A stretch of 64,000 nucleotides of DNA from Miscanthus floridulus (taxonomy: Eukaryota; Streptophyta; Magnoliopsida; Poales; Poaceae). Made by a program: the position numbers and the translations under genes. Location: positions 74,679,533-74,743,532 of the forward strand of contig NC_089584.1 in the NCBI RefSeq assembly GCF_019320115.1. The letters run 5' to 3'. Shown here one piece after another: positions 54,331 through 64,000 of this stretch. Every line of letters starts with the position of its first letter. The first letter of the stretch is position 1. The notes below the pieces were generated by a model that was not told the origin of the DNA, searched no databases, and worked only from the letters and a program-made list of their open reading frames with translations.

Positions 54331-57035
54331 TCTTACCACATATCTTTGTAGCGGGGCTCTCTATAGCTGTGTGTCCTCTCTAGTGGCAACGTCGTACACA
54401 TTTTCGATCACATCTTCCTCCGAGTCCTCGTCAATCGCCTCCTTAGTGTACGGGGGCTTGATATGTGTCCTCGTAGACCTATAAAGCCAGCGTAGGTACT
54501 CATCGAAGGTGTGCTGGTCATGTGGAGGACCCGCATGGACCGACTGCTGTTCTCTGATCTCCCACAAGTGGATGTGCGCGTTGTGTGTCACGCGCTAATC
54601 CTTGGTCTTATACCTCTTCCTATGGTCATACCTGCAACAAAACAATGTTAGTTGTACCACACACACCTCTGAATTATAGCTTTGTTATTAGTCGATAACG
54701 CACCTGTGCAATCCTTGGTTGGTGGAGTAAGAGCAACTCCAGTAGGGCCCCTACTTGAGCCCCCATAGCTAAATATGGGAGCTCAGGTAAAAAATCCAAC
54801 TCCAGCAGGGCCCCTACTACGGACCCAAAATTTGTTAGCCCAACAAAATCTACACTCTAGACCCCATTGTGGTGGAAGAATGGGGGCCGGCCCCAATCTT
54901 TCCTCTGCCGCGCGTGCTACTACGCCTCCACCGCGTGGATGCTCCCTGCCCAACACGGTCTCCCTCCCAGCGTGGCGACTCTCCCCTCTACCCCCTCCGG
55001 CAGATGCGGCGGCACAGGGACGGCCCAGATCGATGCGGGCACCCTGCTCTGGCGCCGCCATTGCCGTGTGGATGTTGGCGCGCTGCTCCACCGCCACCGC
55101 ATGGGGATGCGGGCACGTTGCTCTGCTGCCACCGCGTGGGCGAGGAATCACGGCTTCGGTGCAGGTACAACGGCCCATCCCCACCATCGCTCGGGCACGG
55201 CCGTCATCCACGCCGCTGCACAGGCCTGGTCACTGCTCGCCTTGGTACCGGCTCCATTCTCCCCCATGGCCAACGTCTCCTCCCTTGCCTCCCTCTGCCA
55301 CACGCGGAGCGGCCCAACCACGCCTCCCTCCGATGGGTGACTGCATTGCCCCTACCGCTCATCCATGCCCTATGTGTGTGGAGAGGATGAGGGGAAGAAA
55401 GGCATGGCTCAATGACACACGGGTCCCAATTGTCATTGGCTGCTGATATGGATTTGGGGGCTTTGTTTTGAGGCTGCTGCTAGAGTAGAAGAGGTTTATT
55501 GGGCCAATAAAAGTTGGGGTCAGCACCCAAATAAAAAGTAGGGGCTCTGTTTTTGGGGCTAGTGCTGAAGATGCTCTAAAATGGTGGTGGGCAGCCTGTC
55601 ATTCTTCCAAACTGTCTATAGACCCTAACGGATAAGTGAATCTCGACCACGTGGAAGAAAATAAGAGGGACATTGCAGCGATACTCCTCTGACTCATCCC
55701 TAGTGACAGAACTGAGATAGTATTGGAGCTCCGGAGCATCACAAGGACACCAATGCACCTGAACATTTTGTAATTGAGTTAGGCTATGATATAGTGTATA
55801 TCGAATAAGACACATGTATGATAGTAAAGAAAGCGTAACCTGGTGCTATGTCAGGATGTTGAGACCGTCCGTGTACTCCCTATACTTGCACCTCGCATTC
55901 CCTCTAACTAATTCTGATTTCGTCCAGATAAACAAAGCTATAGGGAGTGTATTCTACCCGTTCTATTGCTGCATTAAACACGATAATGAATTAGCCATTG
56001 ATAAACTCATCATATGTAACCATATCGAAGAATATAATGAACCAAAGTACTTACTAGTAAACTAGTATTAAGGGGCCTCCCAACGGGCCATCGCTCCCAA
56101 CACCAAACTTAGAGTAGGTACGAGCAACCCCCAAGGTTCGCATACCCTGAGGTGCGACAACAGACAACACATAGTTGTCGATATGTCAATGCCAGGACTG
56201 CGCCACCCCAGCTGTACGCTGCTATGTTCTCCCACGACTGGCGTAGTATGTCAAGAAAGATCCAGCTGATGGTGTTGTCCGAGGCATCTGGGAAGAGGAA
56301 AGCACCAAGAAAGTGCCAGAGCCACACTCGAGCGAACCTATCGATCTGAGCCTCCTCAGCCTATGGGTCCAAGTAATCAAAGCACTCCATGATCTAGGAC
56401 GATGAAACACCGAAACTTTTTCTAAAATTGACCAAAGAAAATAAGAGCCGATGGCTACAGGAAAGCAATGCAAGTATTAAATAGCCTTGAATTTCTCACT
56501 TATTTTTCTTGGAAGCCTCGTCGTCCGGTGTAAGAAAGGCAGTAAACTGAGCCACCAACTCCCTCTAGTGATCGTTGTCAACTATCCCTGTCACTGGAAG
56601 TCCCCCCAACCGAAGGTCAAAAATAGCCTTCATGTCTTGCATGGTCAAGGTCATCTCGCCACAAGGTAGGTGAAACGTGTGGGTCTCAGGCCTCCACCTG
56701 TTATAAGAATAGAATGACTGTTAGTTGTCTCAAATTTGTTATAAGAATGTTTACGTACAAATAAGACACTCGCACCTGTCTATAACTGCAGTAAGTAGTG
56801 CTGGGTCAAGGGGCGAAAGACCATAGTTGACAACACGGACAAGCTCGAGGAAGCCGGCACACCGTATGTACGGTGCGTAACGCTCGTCCCACTAGGGCGC
56901 CCTGATATGCGTGCGGGGCCTCAACGGAGGCAAGGCCACCTCTGCGTCGTTGTCACTCAAGATGTGTGCTCGGTGTTGGTCATCGTACTCCACCTCAAGA
57001 ATGGGGTACAACGGGTGCTGCGTGGAAGGGGCCAT
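54330..57035 (-). pseudogene. Plant mobile domain (MAIN-like) gene, broken, inside a Mutator-like element
   Basis: Exon 1 (57035-56776) starts MAPSTQHPLYPILEVEYDDQ and contains YIRCAGFLELVRVVNYGLSP. Exon 2 (56697-56500) has WRPETHTFHLPCGEMTLTMQ and GLRL-type sequence DLRLGGLPVTG. Exon 3 (from 56421) has QIDRFARVWLWHFLGAFLFP and WENIAAYSWGGAVLALTYRQ, then GGCSYLL. Later pieces include PLIFFHVVEIHLSVRVYRQF (55650 region) and PPHDQHTFDEYLRWLYRSTR (54500 region). This is the PMD (PF10536) order seen in MAIN/MAIL1 and phosphatase-7-long-form-like proteins. In-frame stops (after IRAP, after DNDH, after SSS, after YLDP and after SYLL) and a transposon insertion at 54731-55576 make it a pseudogene. 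Confidence 0.82.
54731..55576. mobile_element. Non-autonomous PIF/Harbinger-type element within the PMD gene
   Basis: Flanked by TAA (54728-54730 and 55577-55579). Left GAGCAACTCCAGTAGGGCCC and right GGGGCTAGTGCTGAAGATGC-TC are inverted copies. The GC-rich interior (54870-55400) stays open in several frames without a recognisable protein. 846 bp. Confidence 0.85.
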
Positions 57036-57261
57036 CCTGTTTCAAATCGATAAACAAAGGGTTAGAGTATTCAAATTAATAAAATTCAAATTAACATTAT
57101 GTAGCATTACAAAATTTGAACTACTTGTTATGCAATACGAACACAATATGAAAGCATATGTATATATTCAAAGTAACATTAACAGACATATTAAACAACT
57201 TAACTAGGAATATAAACATTTGATGAAACTTCATCAAGTCATCAAAATCGACGTATCACGC

Positions 57262-57333
57262 ACAAGAATCTATACCCAAAATCCCTAACTAAATAACTAG
57301 AATCTATACCCAAAATCCCTAACTAAATAACTA
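57262..57333. repeat. Tandem duplication, 36-bp unit
   Basis: AGAATCTATACCCAAAATCC then CTAACTAAATAACT occurs twice head to tail, upstream of the PMD start codon. Confidence 0.88.
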
Positions 57334-57736
57334 ACTATAAACTAAATAATAAATACCTAATCAATCCCTAAACCAAAAATCCTAAATATACTACAACACG
57401 CAACCTCAAACCTAAAAACTACATACCTAAATCACAAACAAATTCACTAACCTAACTATACTAAATCACTATCATAAATCAATAACAATCATAAATCAGT
57501 TCTATCACTAATTATCCTAAATCAATAATAATCAAAATAAAATGAAATCGAGAGGGGTACCTTGATAGGAGCGGGCGACCTTGACATGGGCGGGCGGGTG
57601 ACCATCCAGGCGTGCTGGCGGCGGGCCACGTGGGGGCGCTATGGCGGTGGGCGGGCAAGGCACAGTGCGTGGGCGGGCAGGAGAGGTGTGGCGTGTGGGC
57701 AGGCGGGGGGCTCGCTCGCGATATTTATGTGCCCCT

Positions 57737-57985
57737 GACGCGCCATGCTTCTGGACGCGGCACTACCGCGCCAAGATAGGTGGCGTGGCAGGCCCTGCCA
57801 CGTCAACCATGACCCTTTTCGGTCGTCGCCATGTTAGCTCTCTGCCGCGCTACCATGTATGGCGCGACACAGGCATTTGGCCACGCTATGGCAATGGGCG
57901 CAACCAAAAGTGTTAGTTAAAAAAACAGAGAGTGTTAGATTTAAAATTAGTTTTCAAAAAGTGTTAAAATTAAAAAAATTCGCGC
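57737..57985. repeat. Right TIR of the Mutator-like element
   Basis: Inverted match to the split left TIR, about 249 bases. Just inside, the minus strand has CACATAAATATCGCG, a possible TATA box for the PMD gene. Confidence 0.72.
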
Positions 57986-58028
57986 AGGAACGGTGGGTGG
58001 GAAGCCATATGCAGGAACAATACAAGTA
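57986..58028. other. Flank of the Mutator-like element
   Basis: GCAGGAAC occurs twice (near 57984 and 58011). No target duplication with the left flank was recognised. Confidence 0.4.
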
Positions 58029-58920
58029 CGTTAGGTTTCTTATTCTTTTCTTATTTATTTTTTCTTTCCTTTTCTTTTCTTTTTTTCTTTCCTTTTCCTT
58101 TTCTTTTTTCTTTTTTCTTTTTTCTGTTTATTCTTTCTTTTTCTTTTCTTTTTAGTTTTCTATGTTTTTCATTCTTATTTTATTTCTTTTTCTTTTCTTT
58201 TTCTTTTCTTATTTATCTTTACCTTATATTTCTCTTTTTTATTTCTATTTCTTTTTATTATTTTTCCTTGCTTCTATTTAGTCTCTCTTCTTCTTTTTTT
58301 ATTTTAAGTTTTCTATATTTTTTATTTTCTTATTTATCTTTACCTTATATTTCTCTTTTTTATTTCTATTTCTTTTTATTATTTTTCCTTGCTTCTATTT
58401 AGTCTCTCTTCTTCTTTTTTTATTTTAAGTTTTCTATATTTTCATTCTTATTTTGTTTTTTTCTCTTGTTTTTTCTCTTTTCCTTATTCTTCACTCATTT
58501 CTTATCTTTTTCTTTTCATTTCTTTTTTCTTTCTATTTTTTCTTTTCGTGCTTTATTTTCTATTTCTATTTTTTTTGTTTTATGTCATTTTTTATTATTC
58601 TTTCAATTTTTTATAATTTATGTTTTTCCTTTTTCTCTTTTCATTATTATTTTTTGATGTTGTAATTGTGATGTTCTATTTTTATCTTATCTTTTCTTTT
58701 TTCTTTTGATTTCTTTTATTTGTTTCTTTTCTAATTGTTTTCTTTTGATTCATGTTTTTTTATATTTTAATCTTTCTTTAATTTTTTTTCTTTTTTTCTT
58801 TTCGTGCATCATTCATTTTTTATTTTCTTTTTTTGTTTTATGTGTTTATTTTTATTATTATTTTATATTTTTTATTTATTTATTTTATCTTTTTTAATTT
58901 TGTTTTCTTATTATTTTTAT
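58029..58920. repeat. Pyrimidine-rich tract with a 121-bp tandem duplication
   Basis: Nearly 900 bases are dominated by TTTTC/TTTCT/TTTAT on the plus strand. Bases 58208-58328 are repeated almost exactly at 58329-58449 (CTTATTTATCTTTACCTTAT and onward). Phe-rich frames here are not genes. Confidence 0.9.
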
Positions 58921-59530
58921 GATGTTCTATGTTGTTTTTTAATGTTCATGTGTATACATGATGTTCTATGTTTTTTTATGTTCACGTGTTATAGATGTGA
59001 TGTTCTGTGATGTTTTGTTTATGTTCACGTGGTATGCATGCAATATTCTATGTTATATTTTGTGATGTTAGCGTAATGTACATGTGATGTTCTTGTAGTA
59101 TACATGTGATGTTTTATGATGTTTTTTTATGTTTACACAATATACATGTGATGTTCTATGATGTTTTTTGTGATGTTCACGTGGTATATATAATTTCATG
59201 TTCTATGATATTTTTTGTGATGTTCATAAAGTATATATGTGATGTTCTATGATATTTTTGTGTGATGTTCACGTGTTATAAATGTGATGTTCTATGATGC
59301 TTTTCTATATGTTCACGTGGTATAGATGAAATGTTCTATGATGTATCTTGTGATGTTCGCGTAGTATACATATGATGTTCACGTAGTATATAATGATGTT
59401 TTATGATTTTTCTGTGATGTTCATGTAGTATATATGTGTTGTTCTATTATGTTTTTTGTGATGTTCATCTAGTGTACATATGATGTTCGCTTAGTATACA
59501 TGTGATGTTCTATAGTATATTTTTAGGATA
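58921..59530. repeat. Degenerate tandem array of GTGATGTTC/TATACATGTGATG units
   Basis: Variants of GTGATGTTCTATGATG and TGTGATGTTCACGTAGTATA alternate for about 600 bases, with a period of roughly 40-58 bases and about 12 copies. Units vary in length, so it is an old minisatellite. Confidence 0.85.
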
Positions 59531-59937
59531 TTTAAAAAGTATACAAATGATATTCTTTTAAAATTTTCTCTATTACATGCTTTTTTCCTTATGCTTTGCT
59601 CTAGTTTCATTATTTTTATTTATGTATTTATTTCTTTATTTTTATGTATATTATAATACCAATTTCATGAACCTAAATAGAGAACATTCTTCTTATAAAG
59701 ACGGAACATTGTTCTTTGAACCTAGAACATCGTCTCTGCTCAATAATAAAAAATGTTCTATCTTCATAAGTCAAATATTCGTTAATTTTTTTTATTTAAA
59801 TATATCCATATGGGATCTTGTTTTAAAAGATTTATTGCAGGAAATCCGATGGTGTAATCAGAATTTAATTTGAAGGTATGGTTTAAGCATTATGACTTTT
59901 TTTAATTTGTTAAAAGCTAATTGCATGTGTAAGGAAA
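59531..59937. other. AT-rich spacer, no gene seen
   Basis: A 98-codon frame here has no recognisable content. GAACATT/GTTCTTTGAACC motifs are palindromic in part. Confidence 0.4.
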
Positions 59938-61396
59938 ATGGACCCTAGGCCCATTTACTTTAGATTTTGGTGTTTGATGACCAACACAACCAAATTGGAC
60001 TAATAAATTTGCAAGTGATTGTTTTATAGTTTAGTAGGGTGTACGATATGACTTGGACGAAGACGATGTCATGATCCGATGATCAACATCATAAGAAAGA
60101 TCTTAGAAGCACAAGAGAAGACCTAAGATATCAAGCAAAGTCCAAGCACGAAGATAGAAACCAAACTGGACACAAGATCATGAAGGAACGAGCTCACAGA
60201 GGTTACCGGACGCTGGACCGGACGCTCCGATCAGTGACTCGGCTACAACAGACGTCAGCAGCAGTGACCGGACACTGAACAGTAAAGTGACCAGACGTAC
60301 AGATAGCACTGTTCATCGTCTCGGCAACACGTTCAGTATTAACCGAACGCTGAAGGCAAATCGATCGGACATAGGACTGCAGCGTCCGATCGAGTACAGA
60401 AAGGTTTCAGAGCAGCAAAATTGTGACCAGACATGTCCGGTGGCATGTGACCGGATACTGGCAGCGTTCGATCAGTTGATCGTGGCTCTAATGGTTGGGA
60501 CGATCGGACGCGTCCGATCGAGACGACCTACGCGTTAGGAGGATCAGTAGCAGAAAGCGGAATTTCATCTCCAACGTCTATTTTCTCAGTGGGGCTTATA
60601 AATAGACCCCCAACCAGCCATTTGAAGTGAGTGGAGCTGAGGAAACATACCAAGGGTGCTAGTACACCATTTTAGTGATCTCCACTTACATAGTGCTTAG
60701 TGTTTTATTAGGTGATTATCGTAGGTGCTTTGCGAAGTGCTTAGGTTGGTTAGACCACCACTTATGCGCTTGCTCTAGGTTTAGGCCTAGTGTTTAGTGA
60801 GATTTGCATACCTCATACCACTCGGTGCTTGCACGCACCATTGTTGTACATCAAAGGGGCTTGTAGTCCTACGAGATCACACCAACCGCGTTTGTGGTGT
60901 GGCCACCACCGTGTACCGGAGGAAACAAGGCTCGTGGCATTTTAACCAGAAGCTTGATAGTGAAGATGGTGGGGAGCATCCAGGAGAGGCTTGCTAGAAG
61001 GCATATCAAAGACTCACTTGCATGTGGGGAAGGCCCGAGGCTATCCATGGAGTTATCCGACCGGGAGCTTGGCCCTTGTGAGGGATTCCTTATGAGGGGC
61101 TCCAATAAGGAGTAAGGGGAAGCTTGTGCGCTTCTCGATACCTTGGTAAAAATACCGGAGTCACCGACGGGAGTTTGCATATCTCTACCTTGCTCTTTAG
61201 CTTCCGCATTTACATTGTTTGTATTACTTCTTTTGCGGTAGAGATAGCAATACACTAGCAAAACCATAGTTGCACAGTTAGATAGTTTATCTTTTGTATA
61301 TGTTTTGCTAAGGATAGAAAAAGAGGCCATAGTTTTAGAGTTAGAATTTTAAGTTGCCTAATTCACCCCCTTCTTAGGCATCATGGTCCCCCTACA
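59938..61396 (+). repeat. 5' LTR of a Ty1/copia retrotransposon (Maximus/SIRE-like)
   Basis: Starts TGTAAGGAAAATGGACCCTA and ends GTCCCCCTACA, just before GTGGTATCAAAGAC, a variant of the tRNA-Met primer binding site. CTTATAAATAGACCC near 60596 is a TATA box. Repeated GACCGGA/CGGACGC-type phrases (60200-60530) are typical of this lineage's LTR. The 3' LTR lies beyond the window, so the LTR start is inferred from TG and similarity. Confidence 0.72.
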
Positions 61397-61419
61397 AGTG
61401 GTATCAAAGACGGTTGGCT

Positions 61420-61539
61420 CAATTTGGACCTTTGGCTTAACCGCCATTGAGCCAACGCTATTTAGAGTAGTTGGGATAGATACCTCTAGGCCTCCATACT
61501 TTGACGGCGCTAACTCAAGTGAACATGAAGAAGAAGATG

Positions 61540-61589
<50 letters not shown>

Positions 61590-62850
61590 CAATCTTCCTC
61601 CTCCACCTCCGACCTTGATGAAGAATCAATCAAACTTATCAACAAGGTGGAGAAGATGATCCAAAGGCTCAATGTTAAGGGTGTGCCCATCCAAATTCAA
61701 GATATCATCTTCACCAATCAAAGAAATGAGCAAAGAAAGAGATGATGCTATGGATACGATGAGTTGGGGCACTTTGTGGAAGTTTGTCCAAACAAGCCCA
61801 CACCTAAGACAAAGAAGAAAGCATGAAAGAACCAAGCCCTCACATCAATAAGGTCATGGGATGATTCTTCACGTGAAGAAGAACACCATCACAAGAGGCG
61901 AGGCTGTAAGCACTCATCATCAAGCTCTTCTTGTGTGTGCCTTATGGTATGAGGCAACGAAAGCTCATCCTCTAGTGAGAGTGATAGTGATAATGAAATG
62001 CCTTCTTATGATGAAATTATGCAACAAAATATTAATTATGCTAAAGTTTACACTAGTCAACAAAAGAAGCTCGAAAAATTAAAAAAAGCTAGATAGTTCA
62101 CAAGAAGGATATAAAACTTTGCTTGAACAATATGAGACATTTGCTAATCTCAATATTGAATTATCTACTAAAATTGAGCAACTTGAGGCTAGTGCAATAA
62201 CAAATGCATGCACAATCAATGATGAGCAACTTGTAAAAGAAAAATGAAAAATTAAAAGAAAAGTTAGCTAGCTCACAAGATGCTTATAAAAGTTTACTTG
62301 CTAAAATGGAAACCATGTGCAAACATTGTGATGAGCTAACTAATAAAGTTGCTAATCTTGAAGTCGTTGGTACAACCCCCACCAAGACATCTAAAAAGAA
62401 AAAGTTTTATCTTTAACATGTCTAAAAAGGACACCTCTACTTCTTGTAATAATTTATGTTTAGACTCACCCTTGTGCAACCAAGTTTATGTTGAGAAAGT
62501 TGTTGTAGATACATGCACATAAGAGGTTGCAAAGGAGAATGAGCAACTCAAGCAAGAAGTAGCTTGCCTCACCAAGGACTTGACTCAAATGAAAGGCAAG
62601 GCAAAGCAAGCTCAACTTCATCAAGATAACACCGTCAAGGGAGTGAAGAAGCTTGATAAAGGACAAACTATGGTTTGCTACGTGTGCCACAAGAAAGGTC
62701 ACAAGTCCTATGAGTGCAAGGTGAAGAATAGGGGAGGAGCAAAGAAGAAAGAAAAAGCAAACAAGCAAGCTCTCCCACACCAACACCAACAAGATAGACA
62801 AAAAGGCCTCCACACCTTATCTCTTGAAGAAGAAGAAAAATGATAAGGTG
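61420..62850 (+). pseudogene. Broken gag of the copia element
   Basis: Frames shift and stop repeatedly. The first part holds a run of 16 Asp followed by QSSSSTSDLDEESIKLINK, then CYGYDELGHFVEVCPNKPTP, a zinc knuckle in which the second Cys is Tyr. Later come YDEIMQQNINYAKVYTSQQK, a coiled-coil stretch (62130-62360) and an intact CCHC knuckle CYVCHKKGHKSYEC (62678-62719). Stops at 61743, 61824, 62094 and elsewhere show that no full Gag can be made from this copy. Confidence 0.75.
61538..61589. repeat. (GAT)n trinucleotide run in gag
   Basis: About 17 consecutive GAT units, encoding poly-Asp in the gag frame. Confidence 0.92.
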
Positions 62851-62859
62851 GTGGCCATC

Positions 62860-63999
62860 AAGGTAAACAGGCAAGCCAACAATGGGGTCAAACGCTTTTG
62901 GGTGCCAAAAGAGATCATTTCCAACATGAAGAGCACCAAAAATGTTTGAATCCCAAAAGGGAAGTGAGAAGTCCAATGGACTTTGAGAATTTGGAGACTT
63001 GGCAAAGTATGGGTGCATTTCATGGGGTGCATCATGATGGATAAGATCATTGCCAAGTGGGTTAGTGAATACTATGGACCCAAATTCCCCTTCCCATGTT
63101 AGGTAATTAGATTCAATTTTCTTCAAGTGGTACTAGATTTAATTTCCTACAAGTGGTATATTTAAGCATCTAGTTACTTTTCTTGCCTAGGTTTGCATTT
63201 GCATGCCTATATCTTTTTTTATGCATACACTAGGTATATCTTATGGTAGGCTTGCTCGGTTTCATTTTTAACCCTTAGAGCAAACCTACATAGTTTAAAA
63301 TTGTTTAGGAGCACGACACATAGCTTGTCTTTCGATTATTCATCTAATATGTGCCAAAGTCCAACTTGTAGATAATTTCTCCCAAATAACGCCTTCGAAA
63401 ATGACTCTCACATTCATGTGATGTCATCCTTCAAGTGGTATTTTTTATTCTAAAATCAATGTGCATGTTTTCTACAAGTATTTCATACTTGTGTGCACAA
63501 ATTTAGGGAGAGGTTACTCTACAAGTTGGATGCTTTGAGGCTAATATCTTTTCAAGTTTATCATGTGTGTAGTAGTCTCATTGCTAGGAAAATGGAGTCC
63601 CCAGAGTTAAGCATCATACTTCAAATATCCACCACCTATTGCAAGTGGTAGAAATCAAATTGGTTTCCACATGTGATATTTCTAAACCGATATCATCATG
63701 TTGATTTCATTTTAATATTTATATGCTTTCTCCATGCATTATATAGATTAAATTTCCTTGAGCAATAATTTGCCAATTATGCATATGCTTTGCCTTCTAC
63801 CATATGTATGCATATATTTAGGGGGAGCTTAGTCTATATAATATGAGAGTCAAATTTTGTGACCTATTCTATTCTACATACAAAGGATCACAAAGTTTGA
63901 CCCTCCCTTGTGCTACTAATGTCTTCCTTTTCGGTGTTTGATTCCAAAGGGGGAGAATTTAGAGGACCAAAAGCAAACATTAATTTGTAGGACCAAAAG
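62860..63999 (+). other. Non-coding interior of the copia element
   Basis: GKVWVHFMGCIMMDKIIAKW-like remnants at 63004-63065 mark the end of gag-related sequence. The rest is AT-rich with many CAAGTGGTA/CTACAAGTTG phrases and no open frame. Confidence 0.5.
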
Positions 64000-64000
64000 C

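Larger units (their letters stand above)
48964..57985 (-). mobile_element. Mutator-like element with long TIRs carrying a plant mobile domain gene
   Basis: The left end GCGCGATG-T run-AATTTTAACACTTTTT and onward is mirrored by the right end (57985 backwards). When the LTR insertion at 49061-53348 is skipped, the two TIRs can be followed for about 245 bases through CGTGGCCAAATGC-, GTGGCAGGGCCTG- and GCATGGCGCG-like blocks. Long, diverged TIRs of this kind are typical of Mutator-like elements. No transposase frame was found; the only recognisable cargo is the broken PMD gene on the minus strand. A 9-bp target duplication was not found, so exact ends may be a few bases off. Without its two nested insertions the element would be about 3.9 kb. 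Confidence 0.7.
59938..64000 (+). mobile_element. Ty1/copia LTR retrotransposon, left part (continues past window)
   Basis: A 1.46-kb LTR is followed by a primer binding site, a broken gag and a long non-coding interior with repeated CAAGTGGTA phrases, ending in AAAGGGGGAGAATTTAGAGG. Protease, integrase and reverse transcriptase would lie further right. The LTR length and gag style suggest the Maximus/SIRE lineage of copia elements. Confidence 0.75.

Noticed and set aside
54775..55446. Frames of 140-223 codons inside the PIF-type insertion
   Set aside because: Overlapping open frames on both strands in a GC-rich non-autonomous element; no recognisable protein.
58029..58920. Phe-rich membrane proteins on the plus strand
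   Set aside because: They are translations of a TTTTC-rich tract, with no homology and no splice or start context.

Overview
This is a plant nuclear window, from a grass (Poaceae). The protein-coding genes have plant-type introns with GT-AG borders. The repeats are the usual grass mix: Tourist and Stowaway MITEs, PIF/Harbinger, hAT, Mutator-like and Helitron elements, Au-type SINEs, Ty3/gypsy and Ty1/copia LTR elements. The 1.46-kb copia LTR resembles the Maximus/SIRE type common in sugarcane and its relatives, so an Andropogoneae grass (sugarcane, Miscanthus, sorghum or maize relative) is my best guess. I cannot fix the species from sequence alone.

Six genes can be supported by spliced reading frames. 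They are: a LONELY GUY-type cytokinin-activating gene, cut by the left edge (214-2641, minus); a plastid-type two-S1-domain RNA-binding protein (27938-30987, minus, 8 exons, 426 aa); a 77-aa small membrane protein (31265-32766, plus, 2 exons) divergent from it; a SAM-dependent methyltransferase (34489-35534, plus, 3 exons, 267 aa); a single-MYB-histone/TRB telomere-repeat binding protein (40952-45160, plus, 6 exons, 299 aa); and a PLS-class PPR protein (47102-48712, minus, no intron, 536 aa). The genes serve unrelated functions (hormone activation, plastid RNA, methyl transfer, telomeric chromatin, organelle RNA). They form an ordinary plant gene island between about 28 and 49 kb, not an operon-like system.

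Region by region. 0-3 kb: LOG gene and promoter. 3.48-8.48 kb: a PIF/Harbinger element (with broken SANT-protein and transposase genes and internal tandem arrays) nested in a small Tourist-like element. 8.72-12.97 kb: a probable non-autonomous Helitron. 13-27 kb: gene-poor DNA crowded with MITEs, plus a hAT deletion derivative with a perfect 8-bp target duplication (16957-17674). 28-33.5 kb: the S1/small-protein gene pair with three Au-type SINE copies, two of them flanked by perfect 18- and 20-bp target duplications. 34-49 kb: methyltransferase, MYB-histone and PPR genes with MITEs between them. 49-58 kb: a Mutator-like element with about 245-bp terminal inverted repeats. It carries a broken plant mobile domain (PMD) gene and has been invaded twice, by a non-autonomous gypsy-type LTR element inside its left TIR (TSD CCTAT) and by a non-autonomous PIF-type element inside the PMD reading frame (TSD TAA). 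58-59.5 kb: a pyrimidine-rich tract and a tandem array. 59.9-64 kb: the left part of a Ty1/copia element with a broken gag, running off the right edge.

The most interesting items are the layered PMD-carrying Mutator-like element, the nested transposon histories that can be read from exact target duplications, an 81-bp-arm hairpin at 45.6 kb, and the divergent promoter between the plastid S1 gene and the small membrane-protein gene. I found no wholly new gene system.
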